DNA from: Ancylomarina euxina
Lineage (GTDB): Bacteria; Bacteroidota; Bacteroidia; Bacteroidales; Marinifilaceae
DNA: 64,000 nucleotides
Direction: 5' to 3'
NCBI RefSeq assembly: GCF_003863355.1
Contig: NZ_QQWG01000013.1
Span: 1 to 64,000 of the forward strand
This document shows positions 1-9,142 of the stretch, piece after piece. The notes beneath the pieces are model-generated. The model worked only from the letters and a program-made list of their open reading frames with translations, searched no databases and was not told where the DNA came from. Made by a program: the position numbers and the translations under genes. Within the stretch, counting starts at the first letter, position 1. Every line of letters starts with the position of its first letter.

Positions 1-120
1 AAAGTCAAATGGGTGCAAGATAAATTAAACAACAGACCTAGAAAGCGTCTAAATTATCTTACCCCAAATGAAATGTATAATATTATTGTTAATAATAAAA
101 TAGTTGCATTAGCGGCTTGA
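1..120 (+). CDS. IS30-family transposase, C-terminal fragment (window edge)
   Basis: The reading frame is open from the first base and stops at 118-120. It encodes about 39 residues, including LNNRPRKRLNYLTPNEM, the characteristic tail of IS30-type DDE transposases in Bacteroidota (N-RPRK-L-Y-TP-E). The catalytic core lies outside the window. The element's right end should fall just past the stop, which would put its boundary about 70 bp before pntB. Identification as IS30 family is confident from the tail motif; the element's boundary is not resolved, because the left end is not visible. Confidence 0.8.
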   Translation, partial: KVKWVQDKLNNRPRKRLNYLTPNEMYNIIVNNKIVALAA

Positions 121-198
121 ATTCAGCATCATAAAATCATGGTAAGTTACATCTGACCAATAAGAAATAAATATGAACAGATGAAAAATTAAGAATAT

Positions 199-1641
199 AT
201 GGAACAAATAATAGGAACTATAAATGGGATTGATTTCACTCTGGGTGAAACAATTCTCGAACTAAGTTATTTAATTTCAGCCCTTCTTTTTGTTGTAGGT
301 CTTAAATTGTTAAGCCATCCAGAAACGGCTCGTCGAGGTAATTTTTATGCAGGTGGTGGTATGGTTTTAGCCATGATCACAACCTTACTTTTGCATAAAG
401 ATACTGGAGGAAACGGTATTTCATTGACTAATGTCTGGATTATTTTATCAGCCATAACCATGGGTTCAGTTATGGGTTGGATTGTTGCACGTCGTGTGAA
501 AATGACAGCTATGCCACAATTGGTTTCCTTATTTAATGCATCTGGTGGTGCTGCTTCGGCATTGGTTGCCTTGCTCGAATTTCCCAATGCAGATATGAAT
601 AATCTGGGTTCAGTCTTGGTTACCATTCTGGGTTTGATTATCGGTTCGGTTGCCTTTAGTGGCTCTATGATTGCCTATGGGAAATTGGATGGTAAGGTGA
701 AAGATATCTTTTCAGGAATCATGACATATATAAATTTGTTGTTATTAGTAGTGGTCGTGGTCCTTTCGGTATATATCATGATTTCAGGCCAAACACCTGA
801 GCAATTGAACTGGGTAATCTATTTATTACTGGGCGTTTCTCTTTTATATGGTATCATGTTTGTGATGCCGATTGGTGGAGCCGATATGCCGGTTGTTATT
901 TCTTTGCTAAATAGTTTTACGGGAATTGCAGCTGCAATGGCAGGTTTTATCTACAACAATCAGGCAATGATTTTGGGTGGTATTCTTGTGGGAGCTGCTG
1001 GTACAATTTTAACACTACTGATGTGTAAGGCCATGAATCGTTCTTTATTGAATGTGATTATTGGTTCCTTTGGAGGTGGTGGCACTTCAGCTGCTAATCA
1101 GGAAGGTGGCGATATGAAGGAAATCAGTTTGAGTGATGCATCTATCTTGTTGTCTTATTCAAAGTCAGTAGTGATTGTTCCTGGTTATGGTTTGGCTGTT
1201 GCACAAGCACAACATGTTTGTCATGAGTTGGAAGAACTTTTGAGTGGGAAAGGCGTGAATGTTCGTTTTGCTATTCACCCTGTTGCTGGTCGTATGCCCG
1301 GACATATGAATGTATTGTTAGCTGAGGCTGATGTGCCATACAATCAGTTGGTCGAAATGGAAAATATCAATCCAGACATGCCAAATACAGATGTCGTGAT
1401 GGTTATTGGAGCTAACGATGTCGTCAATCCTGCAGCATTGAATGACCCTTCTAGTCCCATTGCAGGTATGCCAATTATCAATGCCCACCTTGCTAAAAAT
1501 ATCATTGTTATGAAACGTGGACGAGGTAAAGGCTATGCAGGTATTGAAAATGAATTATTCTTCGGAGAAAAGACTCGTTTGCTTTTTGGAAATGCAAAAG
1601 ACAGTTTGCAGAACTTGGTCAATGAAATAAAGAGTTTGTAA
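199..1641 (+). CDS. pntB: NAD(P)+ transhydrogenase, beta subunit (proton-translocating)
   Basis: Membrane subunit of the proton-translocating transhydrogenase, which uses the proton motive force to drive hydride transfer from NADH to NADP+ and so supplies NADPH. The 480 residues match the full family length. Roughly residues 1-270 are a series of hydrophobic helices (domain II). The C-terminal third is the NADP-binding domain III, with the motifs VPGYGLAVAQAQ, HPVAGRMPGHMNVLLAEA, VIGANDVVNPAA and GRGKGYAGIEN. The partner alpha subunit normally sits immediately upstream, but here an IS30 transposase end lies there instead. The gene is followed after 38 bp by a DsrE-family gene on the same strand. 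The start is the first ATG in frame. No frameshift is seen. Confidence 0.95.
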   Translation: MEQIIGTINGIDFTLGETILELSYLISALLFVVGLKLLSHPETARRGNFYAGGGMVLAMITTLLLHKDTGGNGISLTNVWIILSAITMGSVMGWIVARRVKMTAMPQLVSLFNASGGAASALVALLEFPNADMNNLGSVLVTILGLIIGSVAFSGSMIAYGKLDGKVKDIFSGIMTYINLLLLVVVVVLSVYIMISGQTPEQLNWVIYLLLGVSLLYGIMFVMPIGGADMPVVISLLNSFTGIAAAMAGFIYNNQAMILGGILVGAAGTILTLLMCKAMNRSLLNVIIGSFGGGGTSAANQEGGDMKEISLSDASILLSYSKSVVIVPGYGLAVAQAQHVCHELEELLSGKGVNVRFAIHPVAGRMPGHMNVLLAEADVPYNQLVEMENINPDMPNTDVVMVIGANDVVNPAALNDPSSPIAGMPIINAHLAKNIIVMKRGRGKGYAGIENELFFGEKTRLLFGNAKDSLQNLVNEIKSL

Positions 1642-1679
1642 TAGCGATAAAATCAATTGTATCATTAAGATTTAAAAAG

Positions 1680-2132
1680 ATGAGACATAAATTTATATTG
1701 ACTGTATTGATGAGTATGCTCTTATCAGTACCCATGTTAAAAGCTTCGGAAGGGAATCTTAAGAATGATGAAGTAAAAAATAAAACTGAAATGAGTGAAG
1801 CAGATAAGTTAGTTGTGGTTTGGACGAGTGGCGATAAGGATGTTGCCATGAAGATGGTATTTATGTATACGTATAATGCCAAGAAACAAGCTTGGTGGGA
1901 CGATGTAACGCTTTTGGTTTGGGGGCCTTCTTCAAAACTTCTTTCTCAGGATAAAGATTTGCAAGATTACGTGAAGAAAATGATGGAATCAGGTGTGCAT
2001 GTTATGGCATGTAAAGCTTGCGCCGATGAGTATGGAGTCGCTGATCAATTGATAGAACTTGGTATAACTGTCAAATATGCAGGACAAGACCTAACAGAAT
2101 TCATTAAGGAACGAAAGGTTGTTACTTTTTAG
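1680..2132 (+). CDS. Exported DsrE-family protein
   Basis: A 150-residue protein with an N-terminal signal peptide (MRHKFILTVLMSMLLSVP then KA) followed by a single DsrE/DsrF-like domain. Visible features are a beta strand LVVVWTSGD, a DDVTLLVWGPSSKLL strand-turn and a Cys pair in VMACKACADEYG. In sulfur-relay DsrE proteins a conserved cysteine in this region carries persulfide; whether this exported form does so is unknown. It begins 38 bp after pntB and is followed by a hairpin terminator, so it is probably co-transcribed with pntB. The fold assignment is fairly sure; the function is not. Confidence 0.75.
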   Translation: MRHKFILTVLMSMLLSVPMLKASEGNLKNDEVKNKTEMSEADKLVVVWTSGDKDVAMKMVFMYTYNAKKQAWWDDVTLLVWGPSSKLLSQDKDLQDYVKKMMESGVHVMACKACADEYGVADQLIELGITVKYAGQDLTEFIKERKVVTF

Positions 2133-2152
2133 AAGTAAAAACATAAAAATAA

Positions 2153-2187
2153 AAGCTCCTGAAATTCTTTGTTTTAGGAGCTTCTTG
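2153..2187 (+). terminator. Intrinsic terminator after DsrE-family gene
   Basis: Perfect 8-bp stem (aagctcct at 2153-2160 with aggagctt at 2176-2183) closing a 15-base A/T-rich loop and followed by a short T-rich stretch, 20 bp after the DsrE-family stop codon. Confidence 0.6.
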
Positions 2188-2295
2188 CATTTCAGTAATT
2201 CATTATGTCATATAATGCGTGGATTTTATTGATTAATAAATATTATTGTTGTAATTTCAAGAGTCAACTATTTATTCATCAATAAATTAGAAATA

Positions 2296-4203
2296 ATGAG
2301 AATCAGTACAACGTATTTGTGTGTTCCTGTGTTGGCCATCTTTATCTTTGCCTGCACAGCTATAGAAACCAAAGTGGAAAGACCTCTTAAAATTGCTCTT
2401 GAAGACTTTTTTAAGAACCCACAAAAAACCTCTTATCGAATTTCTCCGGAAGGTACCAAGTTTTCGTACCGGGCTCCATTTGAAGATCGTATGAATATTT
2501 TTATTCAGGAAATTGGCAGTCAGGAAGCGGTTCAGATAACTTTTGAAAAAGATAGAGATATTGCGGCCTATTTTTGGGCTAATGATAATCGTATTCTGTA
2601 TTTAAAGGATAGTGGCGGTGACGAAAACTTCAAGTTGTATGGTGTTGATATTGATGGAAAGAATCAGGTCTGTTTTACCGATTTTGAAAAAGTTCGTACG
2701 GGTATTATTGATCGTTTAGATGCGATACCTGATGAGATTATTATTTCAATGAATAAAAGAGATCCTAGAGTTTTTGACCCTTATCGATTGAATATTGTAA
2801 CTGGTGAGTTAACGATGCTTTATAAAAATCCTGGGAATATTTCAGGTTGGATGACGGATCATGAAGGCAAATTGCGTGTTGCAACAGCAGTTACTGATAT
2901 GATCAATACAACTGTTCTTTATCGTGAAACTGAAAAGGATGAGTTTAAGCCAATTATTACGACTAGTTTTAAGGAGACCATGTCTCCTCATTTTTTCACC
3001 TTCGACAACAAGAAATTGTACGCTAGCTCAAATCTTGGAAGAGATAAGATGGAAATCGTCATTTTTGATCCTGCTACAGGTAAAGAAACTGAAACCCTAT
3101 TTGCTAACGATATGGTTGATGTAGAAAGCTTGTCGTATTCAAAAAAACGTAAAGTGCTCACTATGGCAGAATACACGACCGATATGGTCAATTTTAAATT
3201 TTTTGATAAGGAGAGTGAGGACATGTATAATCGTGTGAAAAGCGAATTATCAGCTTATGACTGTTATTTTACTAGCACCAATAAGGATGAGGACAAGTTT
3301 TTGATTCGTACTTATAGTGATAAATCTTTGGGAGCCTATTACTTTTACGATAAAAATACGGATGAACTAACACTCATCAACGCCGTTAGTCCATGGATGG
3401 ATGAATCTCAGATGGCGGCTATGAAACCGATTAAATATACCAGTAGAGATGGGAAAACCATTCATGGTTATTTGACTCTACCTATTGGACTTGATGCTAA
3501 AAATCTGCCTTTGGTTGTTAATCCTCATGGAGGCCCATGGGCGAGAGATCGTTGGGGATTTAATCCAGAGATTCAATTTTTGGCTAATCGGGGCTATGCT
3601 GTCCTTCAGATGAATTTTAGAGGTTCTACGGGTTACGGTCGTGAGTTCTGGGAATCCTCATTTAAACAGTGGGGACAAAAGATGCAAGATGATATTACGG
3701 ATGCCGTACAATGGGCAATTACCGAAGGTTATGCCGATAAAGATCGTATCGCTATTTATGGTGGCAGTTATGGTGGTTATGCAACTTTAGCCGGTTTAGC
3801 ATTTACCCCAGACTTATACAAGTGTGGGGTTGATTATGTGGGAGTGAGTAATATGTTTACTTTTATGAATACCATACCTCCCTATTGGGAGCCATACCGT
3901 CAGATGTTTTATGAGATGGCTGGTGATCCAGTTAAAGACAGTGTGATGATGGCTAAAATATCTCCAGCTCTTCATGCTGATAAAATTAAGGCTCCTTTGT
4001 TTGTGGCACAGGGAGCGAATGATCCAAGAGTTAACCTCGCAGAATCTGATCAAATGGTTGCAGCCATGAAAGCCCGCGGGATTAATGTGGAGTATATGGT
4101 AAAAGATAATGAGGGACATGGTTTTAGAAATCAGGAAAACCGATTTGAATTTTACAGAGCCATGGAGAAATTTTTAAATGCTAATATGATGAATCAAGAA
4201 TAA
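2296..4203 (+). CDS. S9-family prolyl oligopeptidase-like lipoprotein
   Basis: Envelope serine peptidase of 635 residues. The N terminus is a lipoprotein signal with lipobox FIFAC, so it is probably anchored in the membrane facing the periplasm. Residues ~35-380 form a WD40/beta-propeller-like region that restricts access to the active site in this family. The C-terminal alpha/beta-hydrolase domain has the nucleophile Ser491 in GGSYGGY, Asp576 in ANDPRVN and His608 in EGHGF, a complete triad. LVVNPHGGPWARD is the conserved strand before the oxyanion hole. The family cleaves short peptides, often releasing N-terminal di- or oligopeptides; the substrate here is not readable. The gene appears monocistronic and ends at a strong bidirectional terminator. 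Confidence 0.93.
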   Translation: MRISTTYLCVPVLAIFIFACTAIETKVERPLKIALEDFFKNPQKTSYRISPEGTKFSYRAPFEDRMNIFIQEIGSQEAVQITFEKDRDIAAYFWANDNRILYLKDSGGDENFKLYGVDIDGKNQVCFTDFEKVRTGIIDRLDAIPDEIIISMNKRDPRVFDPYRLNIVTGELTMLYKNPGNISGWMTDHEGKLRVATAVTDMINTTVLYRETEKDEFKPIITTSFKETMSPHFFTFDNKKLYASSNLGRDKMEIVIFDPATGKETETLFANDMVDVESLSYSKKRKVLTMAEYTTDMVNFKFFDKESEDMYNRVKSELSAYDCYFTSTNKDEDKFLIRTYSDKSLGAYYFYDKNTDELTLINAVSPWMDESQMAAMKPIKYTSRDGKTIHGYLTLPIGLDAKNLPLVVNPHGGPWARDRWGFNPEIQFLANRGYAVLQMNFRGSTGYGREFWESSFKQWGQKMQDDITDAVQWAITEGYADKDRIAIYGGSYGGYATLAGLAFTPDLYKCGVDYVGVSNMFTFMNTIPPYWEPYRQMFYEMAGDPVKDSVMMAKISPALHADKIKAPLFVAQGANDPRVNLAESDQMVAAMKARGINVEYMVKDNEGHGFRNQENRFEFYRAMEKFLNANMMNQE

Positions 4204-4221
4204 GATCAGTAGGATAAAATG

Positions 4222-4254
4222 TAAATGCCCAAACTTGCAAGTTTGGGCATTTAT
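4222..4254. terminator. Bidirectional terminator between convergent genes
   Basis: Perfect 15-bp self-complementary hairpin (aaatgcccaaacttg with its complement, 4223-4252) flanked by A/T-rich tracts on both sides, lying between the stop codons of the S9 peptidase (+) and the acyl-CoA ligase (-). Confidence 0.8.
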
Positions 4255-4284
4255 ATATCATTTGATTTTAATGATTGTATACCT

Positions 4285-5928
4285 TTAGTAATATAAGAAT
4301 CGTTTGATCTTGTGGGTAGCCGTTTTCTGAAAGGGATCTACCTGGGCAATCACCAGTTGAAGTTGTGAGAACTTATTAACTCTAGAATTAACGTAAATCT
4401 GTAATTCTTCTAATAATTCATCCACTTGCTGATCAACGTAATCTTCAACCTCTCTTTTAAGGTGCTTGTATTGTTGTTCTAATTCCTCATAGTTAAAATA
4501 GACCATAGCGACTAATTTGCCTTTTTGTTCTACTACAACAGATTCAACCACATGCTTAAAGTTGTTGATAAGTGATTCAATGGCTTCAGGGTAGATATTT
4601 TCTCCGCTGGCACCAACAATCATATTCTTTAATCGGCTTTCAATATAGAGGTAATTGTTTTTGTCCATTCTAGCCAGATCACCTGTTTTAAACCAGCCAT
4701 CCTCGGTAAGCACTTCTTTTGTTTTTTCATGATCTTTATAATAACCCATCATCACATTATCACCTTTTGCCCAAACTTCACCAATTTGAGTTTGTGGATC
4801 AGGATTATTGATTTTAAGTTCAACGCCTTGCAGAGCAGGACCTGTAGAACGATATTTCGTGTGATTCACACCAATACCAGCTAATAGGGGAGAACTTTCT
4901 GTCAGACCATAACCAATGGCATAAGGGAATTTAGCTTCTCGTAAAAACAATTCGACTTGGTCGTTTAATTTGGCACCACCAATACCAAAGAATGTTAATT
5001 CGCCTCCGAATGTTTCCATCAGCTTTTTTCCAGCAATGGCATTCAGCTTTTTGCGGAAAAAAGGAATTTTATATAGATTTCTGGTTATGGCTTTACTATT
5101 AATAGAAGGTAAAATCTTACTTCTGTAGATTTTTTCAATAATCAGAGGAACCGAGAACATGATCGTCGGTTTCACGTCTTTTAAGGCCGAAATTAATAGA
5201 GAAGGAACTGGCGTTTTTCCAAGATAATAGATACAGGATCCAGCAAGCATAGGAATCACAAAACCCAAGGTGTTTTCGTAGGTATGCGAAAGAGGCAAAA
5301 TTGAAAGAAAACGATCTCTTTCATCTATAGGATGAAGCTTTCTGGCACTTGTTGCATTGGAACAAATGTTCTTATGCGAAAGCATTACACCTTTCGAGCT
5401 ACCCGTTGTTCCCGAAGTATAAATAATGGCAGCCATATCATCCTCACAGACTTTATATGATTTTTCAGCTTGAGCGGATAAATCAAATTGTGCTGAGCTT
5501 TCAGTTTGATTGATTAATTCAAAGTTCTCAATTCCAATAGTGAACTGTAAGCTATCAATATTGATAGTATCTAATTTTGAAGTTAAGCCTTTTGATACCA
5601 AAATGGCTTTTGCCTCAGAATGCTGCAAAATGTTTTCAACCTCGAATACCGTAAAATCAGGTAAGATAGGTACAACAACAGCTCCCATAAAAGTCGTTGC
5701 GTAATAAGCAATACCCCAATTGGGCATATTGGTACTCAAAATTGCAATTTTATCCCCAGCTTGAATACCTAGTTTCTCGTAGAATGCTATTAAAGCTTTT
5801 ATATTGGTATCAAGTTCATTATATGTAAGAGGTTCTTGACCAACAAGTGCCATCGCATTTGAAGATCCAAATTTCGCTACAGTTTTTGAAAAAATTGCAG
5901 GAAATGTTAAGTTTTTATATTGTGTCAT
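4285..5928 (-). CDS. Long-chain fatty acid-CoA ligase (AMP-forming)
   Basis: Adenylate-forming enzyme that would activate a fatty acid with ATP and load it on CoA. It carries the P-loop-like AMP-binding signature AAIIYTSGTTGSSKGVMLSH, the A5-type motif GYGLTESSPLLAG, the KTGDLARMD motif and a C-terminal lysine-bearing end (KTATHKIKRFLYY). The size, about 547 residues, fits the FadD/long-chain group. The frame extends upstream to 5970 (561 residues), but the additional 14 residues contain no family similarity that I recognise; the ATG at 5928 (MTQYKNLTF) is preferred, with 5931 also possible. It stands alone on the minus strand. Substrate chain length cannot be deduced. Confidence 0.88.
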   Translation of the reverse strand: MTQYKNLTFPAIFSKTVAKFGSSNAMALVGQEPLTYNELDTNIKALIAFYEKLGIQAGDKIAILSTNMPNWGIAYYATTFMGAVVVPILPDFTVFEVENILQHSEAKAILVSKGLTSKLDTINIDSLQFTIGIENFELINQTESSAQFDLSAQAEKSYKVCEDDMAAIIYTSGTTGSSKGVMLSHKNICSNATSARKLHPIDERDRFLSILPLSHTYENTLGFVIPMLAGSCIYYLGKTPVPSLLISALKDVKPTIMFSVPLIIEKIYRSKILPSINSKAITRNLYKIPFFRKKLNAIAGKKLMETFGGELTFFGIGGAKLNDQVELFLREAKFPYAIGYGLTESSPLLAGIGVNHTKYRSTGPALQGVELKINNPDPQTQIGEVWAKGDNVMMGYYKDHEKTKEVLTEDGWFKTGDLARMDKNNYLYIESRLKNMIVGASGENIYPEAIESLINNFKHVVESVVVEQKGKLVAMVYFNYEELEQQYKHLKREVEDYVDQQVDELLEELQIYVNSRVNKFSQLQLVIAQVDPFQKTATHKIKRFLYY

Positions 5929-5970
5929 CATTGTCAGTTTAAAGGGTGTTTGTCTAGCTATTTTGCCCAT

Positions 5971-6287
5971 GAAATAACAAACACGGTATGCAATTTACTT
6001 AAAATCTAAGATTCAACCTTATTTTATTTTAAATGCTTTGGATTTGTTATGCTAATAAACCCAAATCTTAAGTCTGTATAAATCCCTAATAACTTATACG
6101 ATATGACTTTCCAATCGTTTCATGAATTGAGGTTTTTGTTTTAATTTGATTATGGAAATAAATCAATAAATCGACCTTATTTTAATATATTTAATGGCTT
6201 CTAGTGAAATAAGATTCATTAGATCTACGATTGTTAATTCAGTATTTCATATTAAAAGCCTGTTTAGTTTAATAAATTTTTAATCCT
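5971..6287. other. Intergenic region between divergent genes
   Basis: About 317 bp of A/T-rich sequence between the divergent acyl-CoA ligase and amidase genes. It must contain both promoters. I see no convincing TTTG-N19-TAnnTTTG promoter, no RNA gene and no repeat. Confidence 0.5.
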
Positions 6288-7919
6288 ATGAAACGTCGCC
6301 ATTTTCTTTCATTAACAGCCTTGGGAACAAGCCTAATTTCAAGTTTTGGATTATTGGCATGCCAAGTAAAGCCCTCCGAAGAAAAAGATCAAATTCAAGT
6401 TAATTTTAATGAATTCCCCTTTAATGAATTCCCCTTTAATGAGAGTGGAATAAATGAATTGCAGGAGATGATGCAGACAGGTAAACTAAGTGCTGAAGAA
6501 TTGGTAAAAGCTTATCTGAATAGAATTAATCAAATAGACAAAAAGGGACCTGCTATTAATGCAGTTATTGAGATAAATACGGAGGCCTTGGCTTTGGCTA
6601 GAGAGTTAGATTTGGAGCGAAAAGTCGGAAAGAGTAGAGGCCCCCTTCATGGTATACCTATTATGCTTAAGGATAATATCGATACGGGAGATAAGATGAT
6701 GACAAGTGCTGGCTCTCTGGCTTTGGAAGGTAATTTTGCTGAAGAAGACGCTTTTGTAGTAAAGCAGTTGAGAAATGCAGGGGCTATTATATTAGGGAAA
6801 ACGAATCTAAGTGAATGGGCAAATTTCAGGAGTACACGTTCTTCAAGTGGTTGGAGTGGGCGAGGAGGCCAGACTCATAACCCCTATGTTTTAGATCGCT
6901 CTCCCTGCGGATCGAGTTCTGGTTCTGCTGTAGCTGTTGCAGCTAATTTATGTGTGGCGGCCTTGGGAACTGAAACGGATGGGTCGGTTGTTTGTCCTTC
7001 AGGAGTAAATGGAGTTGTTGGTATTAAGCCGAGTTTGGGTTTGGTGAGTAGAACAGGTATCATTCCCATTGCTCATTCACAAGATACGGCTGGCCCCATG
7101 GCTAAGACAGTAAAAGATGCAGCAATACTATTAACAGTTATGTTGGGACAAGATGAGAATGACTCAATTACAATGAATCCGAATAATAGATCAATCAATT
7201 ATGCGGAAGGACTGCATATTGATGCACTAAAAGGGGCTAAAGTTGGTGTCGTTAGAGAATTTTTTGGATTCCATAGTGAGGTTGATAAAGTGATGGAAAA
7301 GGCGCTTGATGACCTGAAAAGTGCGGGTGCTGAATTGATAGATATCCAACTGGAAAATATCAATCAATATGGGGATGATGAATATGAAGTTCTTCTTTAT
7401 GAGTTCAAAGATGGCTTGAATAAGTATTTATCTAAGTGCAAAGGGTTAAAAGTAACATCTTTAGAAGATATTATTCAGTTTAACGAAAAGCATAAAGAAC
7501 TTGAAATGCCATGGTTCGATCAGGAAATCATGCATTTAGCACAGCAGAAGGGAGACCTGAATGATAAAGCCTATTTAAGTGCTTTAAAGAAATGTAAGGA
7601 TTTAGCAGGGAAAAAAGGAATAGATGCAACGCTCAAAAAGCATAAGTTAGATGTTCTAGTAGCTCCAACCAATGGCCCTGCCTGGAATATTGATTTGGTA
7701 AATGGTGATCATTTTGGCGGCGGAAGTTCTGCACCTGCTGCAGTATCAGGTTATCCTAATGTTACTGTACCTGCAGGTTATGTCCACGCCTTGCCTATAG
7801 GTTTGTCTTTCTTTGCGGAATCTTTTTCTGAGCAGAAAATCATTCGTTACGCTTATGCATATGAGCAGGCTACAAAGCATCGAAAAGCACCAGAGTTCTA
7901 TACCTCACCTGGATTATAA
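6288..7919 (+). CDS. Amidase-signature family amidase, exported
   Basis: Amidase-signature hydrolase of 543 residues that hydrolyses C-N bonds of amides. The Ser-cisSer-Lys catalytic set is present: Lys in HGIPIMLKDNIDTG, cis-Ser in PCGSSSGSAVAVAAN, and the nucleophile Ser in ALGTETDGSVVCPSG. The N terminus (MKRRHFLSLTALGTSLI, then LLAC) has twin arginines followed by a lipobox-like cysteine, suggesting Tat export and lipid attachment. Just after the signal lies a 15-bp tandem DNA repeat (6405-6442) that encodes FNEFP twice plus a partial third unit. The C-terminal half matches bacterial amidases that lack glutamyl-tRNA partners; no gatB or gatC is nearby. The true substrate is unknown. Confidence 0.9.
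   Translation: MKRRHFLSLTALGTSLISSFGLLACQVKPSEEKDQIQVNFNEFPFNEFPFNESGINELQEMMQTGKLSAEELVKAYLNRINQIDKKGPAINAVIEINTEALALARELDLERKVGKSRGPLHGIPIMLKDNIDTGDKMMTSAGSLALEGNFAEEDAFVVKQLRNAGAIILGKTNLSEWANFRSTRSSSGWSGRGGQTHNPYVLDRSPCGSSSGSAVAVAANLCVAALGTETDGSVVCPSGVNGVVGIKPSLGLVSRTGIIPIAHSQDTAGPMAKTVKDAAILLTVMLGQDENDSITMNPNNRSINYAEGLHIDALKGAKVGVVREFFGFHSEVDKVMEKALDDLKSAGAELIDIQLENINQYGDDEYEVLLYEFKDGLNKYLSKCKGLKVTSLEDIIQFNEKHKELEMPWFDQEIMHLAQQKGDLNDKAYLSALKKCKDLAGKKGIDATLKKHKLDVLVAPTNGPAWNIDLVNGDHFGGGSSAPAAVSGYPNVTVPAGYVHALPIGLSFFAESFSEQKIIRYAYAYEQATKHRKAPEFYTSPGL
6405..6442 (+). repeat. 15-bp in-frame tandem repeat in amidase gene
   Basis: Two perfect copies of tttaatgaattcccc (6405-6419, 6420-6434) and a third partial copy (6435-6442). 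The unit is a multiple of three, so copy changes by replication slippage would only lengthen or shorten the linker between the lipobox and the enzyme. Confidence 0.85.
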
Positions 7920-8001
7920 AGCTGACTTATTGGTTTAAACGCAACCAACTTCAAGTAAATACGTCTAACATACATATTGTCAACCTAAAAATGTGAGTGA
8001 T

Positions 8002-8397
8002 ATGAAAAGAATATTCTTAATAGTGCTCTTTGTTGGTCTGTTATTTTCTTGCTCCGATGATGAAAAAGAACAGCTGTTTGTCGCTGAAATAATTGGAAGT
8101 TGGGATTGGGTCGAATCTACTGGAGGCATTGATGGACGGACTGAGACTCCTGCTTCAACAGGAAATGAAATTGTTGTTGAGTTTTGGGGCGCTAGCTATA
8201 AAAAGTATGTGAATGATGAACTTGTTGAAGAAATGACCTATAAACTAGAAGAAGGTGAATCGATGATATTTGGTAAAAAGACAGTGCAAATTATCTATCA
8301 AAATGGATGGAAACAATCTATAGAACGTTGCGATACGAAACTCATATTGCACGATGAATGCTCAGACTGTTTTCGAAATGAATACAATAGGAAATAG
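8002..8397 (+). CDS. Small lipoprotein, lipocalin-like hypothetical
   Basis: A 131-residue protein starting with a clear SPII signal (MKRIFLIVLFVGLLFSCSDD, lipobox LFSC). The frame can be extended to a GTG at 7993, but the ATG at 8002 places the signal peptide correctly. The mature part begins with an IIGSWDWVESTGGIDG segment and has alternating beta-strand-like stretches, similar to the small lipocalin-like lipoproteins common in Bacteroidota. Two late Cys pairs (RCDTK, ECSDCF) could form disulfides. I do not recognise a specific function. Confidence 0.7.
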   Translation: MKRIFLIVLFVGLLFSCSDDEKEQLFVAEIIGSWDWVESTGGIDGRTETPASTGNEIVVEFWGASYKKYVNDELVEEMTYKLEEGESMIFGKKTVQIIYQNGWKQSIERCDTKLILHDECSDCFRNEYNRK

Positions 8398-8470
8398 AAT
8401 TGTTATAACAAACATATTGCTGATTATTGTTTTTGTATGTAATTTAAATTATTCCAAACCTCTTTATAAG

Positions 8471-8514
8471 ATGCTAAACGCTCAGGTTATTTGATCGTTT
8501 GGGCTTTTTTTAAT
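8471..8514 (+). terminator. Probable weak terminator
   Basis: Imperfect stem (gctaaacg ... cgtttgggc) followed by a run of seven T, about 75 bp downstream of the small lipoprotein gene. The stem has one bulge, so the call is tentative. Confidence 0.4.
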
Positions 8515-8628
8515 GAAATAAGTAACTCTAAGAGTAATTTAATAATCATATCAATATTTAAAATGATTTGCCTATTTTAAAGAATTATTTTGATTTTCAG
8601 ATTGTAATGAATAGATAAAATTTAACCT

Positions 8629-9090
8629 ATGAAAGGCATACAAGATTATTACCCCGACCATTTTGGACAGTGTTATGGTTGTGGTCGTCTGAATGAGCAA
8701 GGCTACCAACTAAAAACGTCTTGGGATGGGGATGAAACTTTGAGTGTATTTACTCCGTCAGAATACCATACAGCAATTCCTGGTTCAGTGTATGGAGGTC
8801 TCTTGGCTTCACTTATTGATTGCCATGGTACAGGTTCTGCCGCTTTGGCTTTGGCTAAGGAAAAGGGGATCGAGCTGAAAGAATATAATGCACCCCGTTG
8901 TGTGACAGGATCACTTCAAGTTTCCTACAAAAAGCCGACACCCATCGATAGTGATCTTGAAATAAGAGGTGTGATTAAGGAAGTAAAAGGTAAAAAAGTA
9001 ACAGTGGATATTCGCCTTTTCTCAAAAGGAGAAGTGCGTGTAACAGGTGAGGTGATTGCCATTCAGGTTCCTGATGATTTTGGAAAATAA
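8629..9090 (+). CDS. PaaI-type hotdog-fold thioesterase
   Basis: A 153-residue single-domain hotdog-fold protein. The N-terminal CYGCGRLNEQGYQL and the central PGSVYGGLLASLIDCHGTGSA are typical of the PaaI/4HBT thioesterase group, where the central helix carries the catalytic acidic residue. RCVTGSLQVSYKKPTPI is the following strand pair. It probably hydrolyses an acyl- or aryl-CoA thioester in the cytoplasm; the substrate is not evident. It is the only gene on its transcript and ends at a very strong terminator. Confidence 0.85.
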   Translation: MKGIQDYYPDHFGQCYGCGRLNEQGYQLKTSWDGDETLSVFTPSEYHTAIPGSVYGGLLASLIDCHGTGSAALALAKEKGIELKEYNAPRCVTGSLQVSYKKPTPIDSDLEIRGVIKEVKGKKVTVDIRLFSKGEVRVTGEVIAIQVPDDFGK

Positions 9091-9107
9091 TGTGAATCGA
9101 TATATCA

Positions 9108-9142
9108 GAGAGGCCTTACAATTTGTAAGGCCTCTCTTTATT
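9108..9142. terminator. Bidirectional terminator
   Basis: Perfect 13-bp stem (gagaggccttaca, 9108-9120, with its complement at 9124-9136), three-base loop, and a T-rich tail. It separates the convergent thioesterase and zinc-ribbon genes; the minus-strand gene's stop codon abuts it. Confidence 0.85.
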
